Origin: Artemia franciscana
Lineage: Eukaryota; Arthropoda; Branchiopoda; Anostraca; Artemiidae
Assembly (NCBI RefSeq): GCF_032884065.1
Contig: NC_088871.1
Location: 19,666,755-19,730,754, forward strand
Length of the DNA: 64,000 nucleotides
Direction: 5' to 3'
The notes beneath the pieces were generated by a model. The model was not told where the DNA came from, did not search any database, and worked only from the letters and a program-made list of their open reading frames with translations. Shown piece after piece: positions 12,020 through 23,907 of this stretch; the first letter of the stretch is position 1; every line of letters starts with the position of its first letter. The translations under genes and the position numbers were made by a program.

Positions 12020-12031
12020 AATGCATATTTT
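12020..12031. repeat. Target-site duplication, right (AATGCATATTTT)
   Basis: Partner of 9974-9985; no mismatch. Confidence 0.85.
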
Positions 12032-12445
12032 CTCCAGCTCTTATAAACTTTTTAACAATTTCCTTTGCAGTAAAGCGAAAGCTTTTTCTTAAGAAGGAGG
12101 CAGTTTGCTGTTTTTTTGAAGAAGAAGAAATATCTAGCTAGCGCGAGGCCGCTACAACCACTACTAGTAATCTGTTTCAATACCTCGCCTCTTGAGCCAA
12201 AAAGAGCTTTGCAAGCTCATCCTCACTGCTAAGCTCCTCAAAGCGCAACTCTTCACCATGTTCCATTAAGTTCCAAGGTGTCTCTTAAATCTTACCTAAT
12301 GGTACCTTCACATACCATTTGGAGATAATAAGCTTTCCAATTTGCCCTATATGGATGGCAAAGCTGATTCAGCCAACACAGAACCATTTGACGTAATATT
12401 GCTGTTATTTCCTTAGATGTTTTTAATGCATATTTTTCCCTATTC
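12032..12445. repeat. Unclassified repeat, right part
   Basis: This continues the unit interrupted by the LINE: TTTCCTTTGCAGTAAAGCG matches TTTCTTTACAGTAAAGCG at about 9770. A further unit follows (12240-12440) with CTTACCTAATGGTACC and AACCATTTGACGTAATATT. Confidence 0.7.
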
Positions 12446-14339
12446 TAATCGTCAGGGGGCCAGATTCTGTTTCTCGCTTATTTCGATTAGTACCCATGCC
12501 AGACGGTGCAAAAATGTTAAGGGCGGATCCCAGAACAGTCGACCATTCTGAAAACGGATATCGTAAGGGGCATGTTTACCATTGGAACGTTTCTGAGATA
12601 TCGGCCAAAAACACCAAATCTGGTCTGTAATAAAGTTCTACGATTCTTTTTTTTTTCTTTTTCTTTTTTTTTTACAGATAAGATTAGTCAAATCCAGCAA
12701 ATTCTAAATCAATCGAAACAGGAGAGACTAGGGAATGCTCGAATATGATTTTTGTTTGTAAAGAAAAAAAATGAAAAAAAGAAAAAAGAAATACACTTTT
12801 TATTGCAGTTTTTAAAAAAATCAGATTTTTCTCAACAAATTTCAAACAGAAAAGCTAAAAACTCAAATTTACTCCAAGATTAAGTAGATTTTTTACATTA
12901 AAAATGAAAGCCTGTTTAATTCCGGACACATTGAGTTCAGGGAAAAAGTTTAAATTAGTGTGTCTGAGGGGTCTGCAAATTTTTAAGCGAGTGTACCAGA
13001 TAATAGGAATTTTGTTTAGTAAACTTTTACGTAGCGGGAATTTTTGGTTAATGCGTGACAGCAGGTAGAATTCATCATTCCTGGACACATAAAAAGTCAT
13101 TGACCCTTAAGTGATAATGTAGTACTGTCAAAGTAAAGGTAAACACCAGTTAATTAGTGTAGGCATAGTTTAGGCAGATAAACAGTTATTTTATGGGACA
13201 TAATCGATTTGTTAGAACTATGGCTCAGAACATTGAATAGGGTAGCGCTTTTCAAACTGGGAGGTACGCCTCGCCAGGGAGGTAGAGACGCAAGTACTAG
13301 CCAAAAAAACAAAAAATCGATCGACAAAAAAACCACATGAATCTAAAAGTACACAGTCATGCGAAATATCTTAACCCTTTTGGGACTGCGGTATTTACTG
13401 GCCCAGGATCAATAAAAAATAGGTAGAATTAGCAACCTGTATTTTAGGTAATTTTTTGCCTAACTAATAGGTTAATAGGTAAAATAGCTATTTACAATAG
13501 GTAGTCTGTAATAGGTGGTAAGAGAGGTCGTTTCCATTTCTCAAGTTAGAATTAGCAAGATTTTCTATTTATCTGGTGCATTGAGATCCAATTCTTCAAG
13601 TTCTTCAAGACTGAATCATCCAAGATCATGAAAATAATAATGATCCCGCTCCGAAGGGACCATCAGAGAAGCTCCGGGGGGAAGCATTCACATAGTAATT
13701 GGTTCAAAGTAAATCATTGAAACTACGTTTAAGAAAATAAAATAAGAATTTCTAGCGCTGGTTGTCATTGAGAAAGGTTGTAAGTGTATAATGTGACTAA
13801 GTATTATTGAAATTTTAAATGAAGTTTGAATCCCAAAACTGATATATTTATCGAGTTTATGCTTCCTAAAAATAGAAATTAAACCTTTTTTCAAAGTGAA
13901 AAACTAGGTCGATGCAATCGTTCCTAAAAAAAGAAACACAAAAAACAGGCATCTATTCAAGGGAAAAATAAAATATTGAATATCGAATATCAGATAAATT
14001 ATGAATTTAAATATCGAATATCGCATATTATACTAGTTCAGTTTCAACTAGAGTTTCAAGGTGAATGCATCTATCTCAAAACCGGATATTTATGAACGAA
14101 ATCAAACGAGTAAGCTTCCTCAGTGATCTTATGGATATTGTATTTTAATCCCAGTGAAGCTAGTAGGATTTTGAAAAATTTGGCAAATCATTGGTTTTAA
14201 TTAAAACTTGTCTGACTGGTTTATTCCAATTCCATTGCTGGATAAAAAGATAAAAAAGGAATTAATTAGAACTTTGATTGATCGATATTTCTGAAGGAAA
14301 AAGAGAGAAAAGAGTAAATAAAGAGAGAGTTTTTAACTT
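12446..14339. other. No gene recognised; AT-rich intergenic DNA
   Basis: Poly-T/poly-A runs (12645-12790) and short unrelated frames occur here. At 13241-13290 TAGCGCTTTTCAAACTGGGA followed by GGTACGCCTCGCC resembles a hAT-type terminal inverted repeat; no matching other end is found, so it is only a possible relic. GATCCCGCTCCGAAGGGACC (13640-13660) is a small GC-rich islet without assigned function. Confidence 0.5.
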
Positions 14340-14611
14340 TGGGAACGGTAGTAGCGCCGTATTACGCGATAATCAGCGAGCAGAAGAGGGGAGTTTTCTT
14401 GTCGCAAGGGCCGTTGTACCTACCGGGAGTGGATTCTCCCTTAAACTGCGGGGATTAGGTAGCAAGAAACTACGCTTCCCTCGCTTATTATTTAATTTCC
14501 ATCGCTCATGATTTAATTTGCATTCAAGATTGCAATCACTGTGAGCTGAATTCAAGTTATTTCACTGTGCATTTCACGCAATTCACTGTGAGCGCACTAT
14601 AATTAGTTAAC

Positions 14612-15700
14612 ATGCACGGAGGTGATGAGGACAATTTGCATTATTCTCCGGTGTTAAACTTTGTTCAGCAAAATGTTGAAAAAGGAATTGATGATGAGAT
14701 GATTAAGAAGTTTGGTACATAATTTTTTGACGTCAATGATATTGTGAATGCGAAGAAGTGGCTTGGGTCCAAGCTGTATCCAGATGCTTTGTTTCAGAAG
14801 CGAACTGGATTGAAAGCGCCATTAAGTCATTTAAGAGATATACTGGATTTTATCAAGAAGGGCAATACAGATGATTTCGACATCCCGGTATTTTGTATAT
14901 TAAACCCTAGTGAAGTCCCATTGATACCAGCTACAGCTTATTCTGCTCTCTTTTCGGGAGTAAACGAGCTGCGTATCCAGCTAAAGACTATTTCTAATCA
15001 GTTTGATGTGTTTTCCAACCATTTCCCGCCATTACCACAGCCTGGAGCCTCGAAACCTGCTGATAACCACTCTACTATTGTTGTCTCTAAATTGCCACCA
15101 TATATTAGAGATCCGACAAGCCGCAAAGATTTAATCGATCAACTAAGTGGTCATGATTCGGTTGCTAGTATTCGGCCGGTGGGAGATAAACTGTTCGTGA
15201 ACATTGAAAAATCGGTAGCTTCTGATTCCTGTGAGTCTGTGAAGTCTGTAGTCTCGGGTATTTGCACGAAGATTCTGCAGAAACGTTACCATGGAATAAT
15301 AAAAGGAATCCCGCTGTCATTTAATGCTTCCGAATTCAAGATGCACTCAGGAGTCATTGACGCAAACCGAATTGGTTTGTCCCAAACTGTCAAGCTAGAC
15401 TTTTCAGATTCGTTTGCAAAACGTGACGCTATGAAGAATGGAGGTCACGAAGTTTTCAATATTTATAATTTCGTAAGTGTACCGTGAAGTTGCTTTAAGT
15501 CCAGGTCTCCTGATCACTTTATCAACGATTGTACCAGTCAGGTGGAAAAATGTGCGCGCTGCGCCGAAAATCACATTTATTCGAAAGATGCGCCCTGTAC
15601 AAATAGACCTAAATGTGCAAACTGCGGCGATTCTCATACTTCATATAGTTTATTATGTCCAGTGCTCAAGTCTCGTATTGCGACCGCTATGAAAAAATGA
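14612..15700 (+). pseudogene. LINE ORF1 (gag-like, zinc-knuckle RNA-binding protein)
   Basis: The frame starts at ATG 14612 (MHGGDEDNLHYSP) and runs in one phase to TGA 15698-15700, about 362 codons, with in-frame stops at 14720-14722 (TAA) and 15485-15487 (TGA). The middle part resembles the PRE/RRM-like region of Jockey-type ORF1. The C-terminal part reads CFKSRSPDHFINDC, then CARCAENHIYSKDAPC, then CANCGDSHTSYSLLC: two clear CCHC knuckles plus a first one with one Cys replaced by Ser. ORF1 proteins of this kind coat the element RNA. The first stop can be bypassed only by starting later (the longest open frame begins at 14744), so the gene is dead or nearly so. Confidence 0.75.
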
Positions 15701-18213
15701 TGTCACAAAAATTCTCGGTTATTTCGTACAATATAAATGGAACACGTCAAAAAGAGCACATCATTGACGAACTTTCAAGCATCTATGACATCGTTTGTCT
15801 TCAAGAGCATCTTTTATCTTCAAATAATACCAACTTGTTGAAACGGAGTGCAAACCATATTACTTTTGTGAGTGCTGCAAGATCTACGTTTGGTAGACCT
15901 TCCGGAGGCCTCCGGAAGGTCTGTTTACTGAGACGTAGCTCCTTTTCATCCACGACGCCTGTGCTGTTCCATAGTGACGAAAACCTCTTGGCCGTGCAAA
16001 TTGCCGATTTAATACTTATAAATGTGTATTTTCCTTGTGATCGTAAGTCGGTTCAATCACTGAACAAGTTTACCAAGACCTGTAGTGTTTTGAAAAAAGT
16101 GACAGAATCCGCATCATCTCTCAGTTATCAATTTGTTGTTGCCGGGGATTTTAATGCTGAGTTACTGAATTCAAATATTCGGTCTGATATGGTTTTCGAG
16201 TCTTTATCTGAGTTTAAGCTAGTGGATAAGAATCGTCTGTTTTCTTACATCCATCATTCTGGGAGCCTTACTAATATTGATCATGTTCTTTGCTCTCCTA
16301 GCTTATCTGTTTCGACTGTTTCTGTACATGAAATAGAAAGCGATATAGACCACCTAACAATTTCCTTCATGCTTGGTATTTCTCTGTCGCAAGATAGTTC
16401 TAATAGACGTGGGAATCGTAGATGGGCTACCAGACGAAATTGGAATAAGGTTAATTGGTCTCTTTATATTTCTGCCCTTACAGCTTTTTTGTATAGGATA
16501 AAAGTTCCTTTTCAGCTACTTCAGGTTGGATCTAAATTTGTAAATGATAAGAATTTTCTGAATAAATATTATTTTGATATTATATCATGCATGAAGGAAG
16601 CTGAGAGGGTGGCTGTTCCCGAAGAACGTGTTAAATTTAATACGCGGAAGCCTGAATGGTCTTGGGATCCGGGTCTAAAATCAGTGAAAAATAAAGCCAA
16701 ATTTTGGCTACGTATTTGGGTTTCTTGCGAACGACCACGTAGCGGTGTAGTATTTCAGCTTAAACAGAAAACTAAATTAGAATATAAAAAGTATTTACGG
16801 TCTGCAAAATCTATTCCCGTCAAGTAGTTTCGATTGGAAAAATGTGGTAAATTCAAATAAAATAGATGACTCTTAATCAACAAGTAGCCCAATTAGTCCT
16901 GCTGCTTGGTGCAAATATTACGACCAGATTTTCAACACTATAAACCATTTTGTTCATGCTACTTTTATGAGGTTTCTTATTTCTGCGCTTCCCATATCAC
17001 TCCGCCAGAACCAGATCCTCCCAGTTAATTTAGTTTTGGTGGCACAAGCTATAAAAAAGCTCAAGTCTAGCTCTATTGATTGTGATGGTATAAGTGTCAA
17101 ACACCTAAATGTTGATTGTCCAGCTCTAGTCCAACATTTACAACTTCTGTTTCAAATGTGCTTATGCACCTCGGTTGTGCCTGAAAGTTTTTTGTGTGGA
17201 ACAGTTACTCCGATCCTGAAAAGAGGAAAGATTCCGACTGAGTGTGCATCAAACAGGCCAATAACGGTTTCCTGCAATATAAGCAAAACTTTTGAGTATC
17301 GTCTCCTCCCATCAGTTAATTCTTCGGCATATTTTGGTGAAAATCAGATTGGGTTTTCAGCTGGGGTAGGTTGCCAGAAGGCTCAGCGAGTTTTGGCTAC
17401 TGTTCTTACTGAGGCTACTAAAAAGGGATTCGAGTTACATCTATGTGCTTTGGTTCTCTCCAAAGCCTTTGACACTGTTACGCATTCCCAAGCTATCTTT
17501 TCCCTTTTTAGTCACGGTATCAACATATCGGTAATTTTTCTTCTTAGATATTGGTATTCAAATTCCTTTTTGCGGATTAAAATGGATAAGAGGGTTTCAG
17601 ATAGTAAAATTCCAATACGACGTGGGGTCCGGCAAGGTGCAGTCCTCTCCCCTCTATTTTCGAACTTTGTATATCATCTGTCCTTTCCTCTATCCCACCT
17701 ACTTGCATCCTTAATTCTGTAAATATTTCTTATCTGGCCTATGCGGATGAACTACTCCTCTAATCTGTGGATCTTTTTCCATCCCGTCGGTTTCTTCATT
17801 TCGGTGGCTTGGAATTAAAGTCAGTAAAGCTCTAAAATCCTTACGGACTCTCACTGTTGCTGATTGCAAGAAGAAAATCCAATTAAGTTACACTAAAATT
17901 GTTGCTAACCGAGGTAAATACAATAGAAAGTCTCTTGCTAAATTATATTCGGTTTTTACAGATAATACGGTTTTGTTTCTATCTGGTATTTACCCTATTT
18001 TTCATAAAAAAAAGATATCAGTTCAATTCGTTCTTATTATTTCCGGTTTCCCGTTTTCTATTGTATCTGCCTCCATGGTATGGGAATAGGAGCCTCATAT
18101 CTTTTTATAGTTTCCCGGATATTGGGTCGAAGCTCACAGAGCTTGCTGGCAAAATACCCCAGTCTACTTATAAGTATCTGCCCGCCCACGGAGGCCTTAC
18201 TCGTTTGCTTTAG
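15697..18213 (+). pseudogene. LINE ORF2: endonuclease plus reverse transcriptase
   Basis: The ORF2 ATG at 15697 overlaps the ORF1 stop (ATGA). The endonuclease domain (15715-16375) shows SYNINGTRQ, CLQEHLL, VYFPCD, VVAGDFNAE, NIDHVL and a final DIDHLT, close to the normal AP-endonuclease set. The frame stops at 16827. The RT region resumes at about 16967: KLKSSSIDCDGISVKHL, RPITVSC, FSAGVGCQKAQ. Motif A reads LVLSKAFDTV, with Val where the catalytic Asp of LDLSKAFD should be; motif B is RRGVRQGAVLSPLFSN. Motif C, YADE instead of YADD, lies in another frame at about 17739-17750. Both catalytic positions are altered and several frameshifts follow, so the enzyme is inactive. Confidence 0.75.
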
Positions 18214-18348
18214 TTTCTTGTTTTTTCTGTTTTGTGTAGTGTTTGTTTTGTTTCTTTTATTGATACTCCGCTTTGATTTTTGTAGCGGGTCAAAAATAAA
18301 TTATTATTATTATTATTATTTATATCAACTAAATGTATTCAGGCTCGC

Positions 18349-18565
18349 TCATTTTGAAGGCTTATTTTCGTCAGGACCATTCCCATCTATCATCTTTCCA
18401 AGCTGAGATTCCTTCAAAACATCTTCCTGCGTTGCATCAATAGCATCTGAATTTTTCAGGTTCAATAGGACCTGAATACCATGGAGAATCAAAATAATGA
18501 GAATCCTTCAGGTTTTCTTCAGGTTTAGGAGGACCATGAAAATATGGTCTATGAAATTCAGGCTC
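18349..18565 (-). CDS. Probable terminal exon of a host gene
   Basis: A strong acceptor (CTTTTTTTTCTTTTGTAG complement, just above 18565) precedes an open frame that starts EPEFHRPYFHGPPKPEEN and continues to FDSPWYSGPIEPE. In that frame a stop comes at 18437-18439. One base earlier or later, at a run of five T (18452-18456, + strand), the frame switches to NSDAIDATQEDVLKESQLG and ends KPSK at the stop 18349-18351. Both halves have protein-like composition, so either the host gene has a frameshift here or the base count in the run is wrong. I do not recognise the protein. It is rich in Pro, Glu, Tyr and Phe and has no membrane segment. Upstream exons were not found. A LINE on the other strand ends only 27 bp beyond the stop. 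Confidence 0.5.
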
Positions 18566-19430
18566 CTACAAAAGAAAAAAAAGTTGAAACTTAATTACAA
18601 ATAAAGCCATTAGTTTTGCAATTTACTACAACTGCTAAAATATAATTTAGTGTAGTCAGATGAGGTCATTTTACACACAGAAGCTCATCTTAACGTCGGT
18701 TTGTCCCAAGCTTTTATCCCAATTTTGCATCCCTCCTGTAAAGTTTAGGTTTCCTGTCATATTTTTTCAACGACCTCTTTCCATAAACAAGACCCTTCTT
18801 TTTTGGTCCCAAATGTATGACCGATAAGGAAGATTTTGACTGCTTTTCATTTGTCACTTGTAAAAGATATCCCATCCATGTTAGCCTTTCGTTCTTTAAA
18901 AAAAACCCTGGAAATTGGGATTGAACCATTTTTAGGGTCATTTTAGGGATTGATATCATGACACAAAAGAGAATGCCGGAAAATATTTTTTGAAAAATTT
19001 CAAGCAAACCTATCTTAATTTTTTGAGGCACCCACGTTACACAGCCCTACTTGGCCGCTGTAATTACCGTGGCTTTCATATCATACTCTTGGTGTCAAGA
19101 TTAATGTTTCTCTTCACCTCAAAACCTTATGAACGTCACATGAATCGGGGTAGTAATGTGCGTCTTTCATTGCCCTCTGGCTATTCTCATAAGACTAAAC
19201 CCAGGCCTTTTACTTAGGCCCTGTGTTGCCTGATTTGATTTTTTAATTCAAAGCTTTATTTTAGACAAATATCTTACATTTTTTGAAAACTTATTCAGAG
19301 GACCCTCATATTCACGGCAGTTGCACCAACTCACAAAAATATAGGGGGGGGAGAAAGGATTTTTTGATTGCTTTTGAATGAAGATAAAAAAAAAACAGAA
19401 AAACATTGAGCACATGTTACTATAATATAG
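18566..19430. other. No gene recognised
   Basis: This is AT-rich DNA, presumably intron or intergenic sequence of the exon at 18349-18565. A 105-codon minus-strand frame (18714-19031) has no recognisable domain and is not supported as coding. Confidence 0.5.
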
Positions 19431-20220
19431 ATCTTAATTTTCTTAATTAAACGCTACTACACTAACCACAATTTACTAGGTTTTGGAGACCAACCACTAC
19501 AAAAAGAATCCATCACAGAAAAACGACTTCTGAAACACTATTTTCTTTTAATTGAACCAATAAGAAACTTTTTTTCAAAAGTACTAAACGAAAGTTTAGT
19601 TTAGTTTTTTTTTTTAAGTTCCAAAGCAAGCATTTTTATTTACATAGATGACGTATATGTATGGACTTTGTGGATATGCTAGAGCAAATGTTAAAGAGAA
19701 TCTATCTTTCAACTGGCAAACAGTTCGTGGTAACCAACTGTGTGTAAGGAGTGACGCGGCTCAATAGTAACCGAAACCCTAAAAAACAAATTTTCGAAGA
19801 TACCAGTAGAACTGGCTTCTTATGATGAATCCAAATAAATAAGATTCATTAAGTTTAGTGTCACCCATTATAAGTTACAAGCCTGAAAAAATGTGCCTGA
19901 TTTTTGAAAAAGAGAAACACCCATAAGAAAATTACATCACCAGATTCAGCGTATCCGAGAACCCTATTGTAGCAGTTTCAAGCTCCCATCCGCAAAACCG
20001 ACGAATTTTGTATTTTTCTAGAAGAAAGATCACGGATGTGTGTTCATTTATTTGAGAATACCGAGAGAGGCCTCATTTGAACGGAATTAAAGTTCTAGTG
20101 GCCTTTTTAGTGACCAAAATGATTGGAGGGCAACTAGCCCTCCTTCCATTCCCCCTTTTCCCTAAATGTCACTCAATCAAAATACTGAGATAGCCATTTT
20201 GTTCAGCATAGTTGAAAGGC
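19431..20220 (+). repeat. Interspersed repeat body (family also at 58.3 kb)
   Basis: Successive landmarks are AACGACTTCTGAAACACTAT (loop part of the foldback family, 19523-19550), AAGGAGTGACGCGGCTCAATA (about 19747), CAGATTCAGCGTATCCGAGAA (about 19942), AAAGATCACGGATGTGTG (about 20025), GGAGGGCAACTAGCCCTCC (about 20127) and AATACTGAGATAGCCATTTTG (about 20180). The same series appears at 57.9-58.8 kb in both orientations, and partly at 35.0, 37.5 and 44.2 kb. No protein is encoded. Confidence 0.7.
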
Positions 20221-21060
20221 CCGATAATAAGAGAAGATAAAGCAAAGGTCTTTGGCATCAAATTCACAATGGGTGAAAATCAACAACCTGGACCATCAAA
20301 TAAGACAAGACCCAAAAAACAAAATCTACAAGTATTAAAAATGATAATTTGTTGGAAGAAAAAGAAGTTTTTGTTCCACCACCTGAACAATGAGCAAATC
20401 TACCGCCCAGACCATCATTTAAGACTTAGACCAATAACGGCAGCTAAAGCAAAGAGCATTGTCAAATTGTTTGAAGTAAAGAAAATCCAGAATTTAGAAG
20501 AAAGAAAAATACGATTAGAAGATAAATGACAGCGAGAATCAAAACGTGTCAAAATTGAGAATGATAGTGATGAGAATACAAATGATGACTCCTTGGAACC
20601 ATCTGAACTATCAAATGTGATAAAACCAAGAAAACATCTCAACCAAATTAAAATTCGAAATGAGTGAAATTCAACAACCTGGATTATCAAATAAGACAAG
20701 CCTCAAAAAAATGAAAATTTACTAATATTAAAAATTATAACTTATTGGAAGAAAAAGAAGTTTTTGTCTTACCCCCTAAACAACTAACAAACCTACAGCC
20801 CGGACCCTCATGCAAGACTAGACCAATAAGGGAAGCTAAAGAAAGGGGTATTGACAAATTGTCTGAAGCAATATAATCCAAAATGAAGAAGAAAGATAAA
20901 TGCGGGTAGAAGATAAGTAACAGCTTGAATCAAAACTTGTCAAAATTGAAAATGATAGTTATGATGATTTTTTTTTGGTTTTTCGACATGGATAAGATCG
21001 TCAATGCTCACCATGTCTTTGTAAAAAAAAAGACTTGGGAATATGTTTCATAATGATTAC
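20212..21060 (+). pseudogene. Duplicated relic of the Helitron STPR-protein tail
   Basis: Two diverged direct copies (about 20212-20590 and 20640-21010) each run through CAACAACCTGGA..ATCAAATAAGACAAG, GGAAGAAAAAGAAGTTTTTG and a closing RESKRVKIENDSDE or ESKLVKIENDSYDD. The second copy continues, after a one-base shift, as FFWFFDMDKIVNAH, matching the tail WVWDFDLDKVINAY of the frame at 7886-8236. The region before the tail (GENQQPGPSNKTRPKK) is not present in the short Helitron copies, so it may preserve part of the longer ancestral protein. It is interrupted by stops and is not functional. Confidence 0.55.
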
Positions 21061-21288
21061 ATTTGACATTACCTACTTTCTTACGACATTATATTAATAC
21101 AAGTTAAACTCTCCCTTATAAAATTTAAAGGATTTCCCCCAAAAAATTTAATTTCACAGAGCTAGTCTAAAATCAAGCCTCCTCCCTCAGAGGCACAAAA
21201 ATAATATTAGCTTAAAGGTAATTTCTCATAAAAAACTTTAAATAACTTAAAACAAAAATTCAATTCCAGTTTTAGGTAATTACTTTTT

Positions 21289-21723
21289 ATGGTAATGATT
21301 AACGATCTTACTAATGAATCAGCTAATCAATGGAAGTTTGAGGATGACATGTCATTGCTCGAAAAAAGCAGAAGAAATATTAAAAGCAGTGCAATGGAAA
21401 TTTTCAAAGATGTTGCAAGTGAAGCAGCCCTGTCAAAAACAAAAGTGAACTCCCATAAATGCCATATTATGACCTTTAGGTTTCTTAAATCAAAGCCATC
21501 CTTTATAAGCCCAAAAACTAATGAAATAATTACAACAAAAACTAGACTCTTAAGGGTGACACTGACCAGTGATTTGAAATGGGAGACCCAAATGCGCTCT
21601 ATTGTTAAAAAGACTAGTACATATCTGTCTCTCTTTAAGCTATTTGCTAAATTTTCGAGCCCAAGAATAAATATCCTCCGCTTTTATATATCTTTTATCC
21701 TCTCTCTTTACGCTAAAGTTTGA
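21289..21723 (+). pseudogene. LINE reverse transcriptase fragment
   Basis: The 144-codon frame reads MINDLTNESANQWKFEDDMSL, the area of RT motif C (normally FADDxSL, here FEDD), then KVNSHKCHIMTF, then LRVTLTSDLKWETQM and KKTSTYLSLFKLFAKF. This is the usual order after the catalytic motif in CR1/Jockey-like LINEs. The frame lacks motifs A and B and ends where the foldback loop sequence starts (about 21690). It belongs to a different LINE from the two above. Confidence 0.65.
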
Positions 21724-21830
21724 ATTTTGTCCCAGTTCTGTAAGAACGACTTCTGAAACAATATGTTCGTTTAATTGGACGAATAAGAAGCTTTTTTTAC
21801 AAAAGTACTAACAAACTTCGATAGGCTGAC
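21690..21830. repeat. Foldback-family arm and loop fragment
   Basis: CTCTTTACGCTAAAGTTTGA followed by AACGACTTCTGAAACAATAT and TTTACAAAAGTACTAACAAA matches one arm end and the loop of the foldback repeats at 49.3 and 57.4 kb. Confidence 0.65.
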
Positions 21831-23639
21831 AACTTCATCATTAAACCGATAGTGAAGAAACAAGCACAAACGAGAACATAAAACAATGAGATAATTTTGT
21901 AATAATTAATAGAATGTCATCTGTGGTATTTTGATCCTGAAAAGTTAGGGATAGCTTTATAATACCAACTAGATTATATAAGATATTGTTAGGAGTTTTC
22001 ATCCGTCACGATGTCTACGATTGAAAAGGATAAAGTTCAACTGGCTGCAAAGTCAATTTAGTCTCTTCTTTCGATACAATTTGGTGTTGTTTTTTCAACG
22101 CTGAGGAATAGCCTTTGATCATGTGATTACTGATTGATAGCGAAGAAACAAAACCAGTGTTGCTCCCGCAACACTTTAGTCGGCAAAGCTGGACAAAGGT
22201 TGCCGCAACACTTCACGTTGACCGGGCAACGTAGGTCTAGTTTCTATTGCAGATGATGAAGTGTTATCTGCAAAATTGGGTTCATATTTGCAAAATAGGA
22301 TACATGTTTTGGAATTTTATTGTAAAGTGAAAATTAGTTGTAAATACAGACAAGTTAGTCATTTAGTTTTTTGAAAAACAAGAAGGAAAAATAATTGGTT
22401 TTGATTCAAAAGAAAAGACTTAAAATACAAGAATCCAATTTATTTGCGAATAATCATTTTTGTCATAATTTTTTGCCAATCTAGGACCAAAAGATATTAA
22501 GCCCCATAAAGCATTTTTTTTGCAAAGAAATAATTGTGGCTGTTAGTTATGATGTGGAGGTATCGGGCTTATAATAGGTGAAAAATCGAAAAATATATTT
22601 ATTTGAAACATCCTAAAGAGCTCTTAGGCTTAAATAGGAAATCTAGTACATTAATGTTAAAGGAGATTCTAAATCTAGAATGACAGGATATTGAGATTAA
22701 AGAGATATTAGCATACCGAAATAGGATAGTAAATGCATATTATTAGTAGGTGTTGCAGAAGAGAAAATGGAAATACTTGAGCTACGTATCTGAGATCACT
22801 TTTTGACAGTTGTGGAACATCATGTATGTAGAGTGAATGGATAGGGATAATAAAAGTGATAAAGAATACAGCATATTCGGATATTCCATGCTATTCAGAA
22901 ATGCCAGCATAAAAACAAGCCTTGGATTTACCAATAGGCCCAGGCTTAGGGGCGCAATGAATGATAACGGAGTTTGTTTTTTCTTCATAAGAAACTGGAC
23001 TGATGTGATTTATCCTCAAAGTGCCATGTTAACTCTACCACCGCTCTGCCTATTCACAGAAAAGGGATTTTAATACTGCACAGGAATAATGTGGCCGCTT
23101 AGAAGCTGTCAGATGTCACCAAAGAATGGCAGCTGAGAGTTCAGTATCATGTTTTCCTTTCATTACTTTTGGCTTATCAGTGGCTATCTGCTGAGTACTT
23201 CCAATATCCCCGAATTTCTTGGGGTTAATCCGTAAATCTCGCAAAAGAAGCATAAAAGTTGAAAATACGGTCCGGATAAAGACGCAACCTTGACTTCCCT
23301 TAGAGTTCACTGGCAATAACAGGAAGCCTGGGAATAAGAAATTTACTCTAAAACCGAATTCAGCAATGATGAAAATATAGTTTTATATGAGGGAGGGGCA
23401 ATTTTTTAATGCCTAGAGAAAGGAGGTGGTAACGTTGATGGATGCTCGCTCATGCCATATGTCAGAAGAGCTTGGCAAATATCTTCCCATCTCTATAGCC
23501 CTTTTTCCAGAAAACAGGGATCAAGGAAATGATTATTATTTGGCAATATGGGCACAAAAGAATGGTTATTTATAGTCACGAAAAGGAAAAATTATCTGGC
23601 AATAGAAAAATGGAATAAATTTGGATTGACACATAAATA
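21831..23639. other. No gene recognised
   Basis: AT-rich. A short GC-richer islet at 22160-22230 has CCCGCAACACTTTA and GCCGCAACACTTCA as an imperfect direct repeat. Overlapping short frames at 22782-23316 on both strands have no domain and no splice context. Confidence 0.5.
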
Positions 23640-23856
23640 AAAAAAATTTAATAATATTCAATAAAATTTTATTTATATGAAATTATTTAATTATTACTTC
23701 AATTATTTAATTAAATTAATTATTATTTTTATTATTATTATTATTATTTATTATTATTATATTATTTAATATTATTATTATTTAATAGTATTATTTAATA
23801 TTATTATTTTATTACATTATTATATTATTATATTATTATTAATATATATTATTTAA

Positions 23857-23907
<51 letters not shown>

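Larger units (their letters stand above)
14340..18321 (+). mobile_element. LINE with two ORFs and (TTA)n tail (Jockey/I-like group)
   Basis: About 4 kb with a 5' UTR (from about 14340; the exact start is not visible), ORF1 (14612-15700), ORF2 with apurinic-type endonuclease and reverse transcriptase (15697-18213), a short 3' UTR and a TTATTATTATTATT tail (18301-18321). Two ORFs, zinc knuckles in ORF1 and a trinucleotide tail fit the I/Jockey side of LINE phylogeny. No target-site duplication could be identified. All ORFs are broken. Confidence 0.8.

Noticed and set aside
13241-13290. Complete hAT MITE
   Set aside because: Only one end resembles a hAT terminus; no matching opposite end or 8-bp duplication was found.
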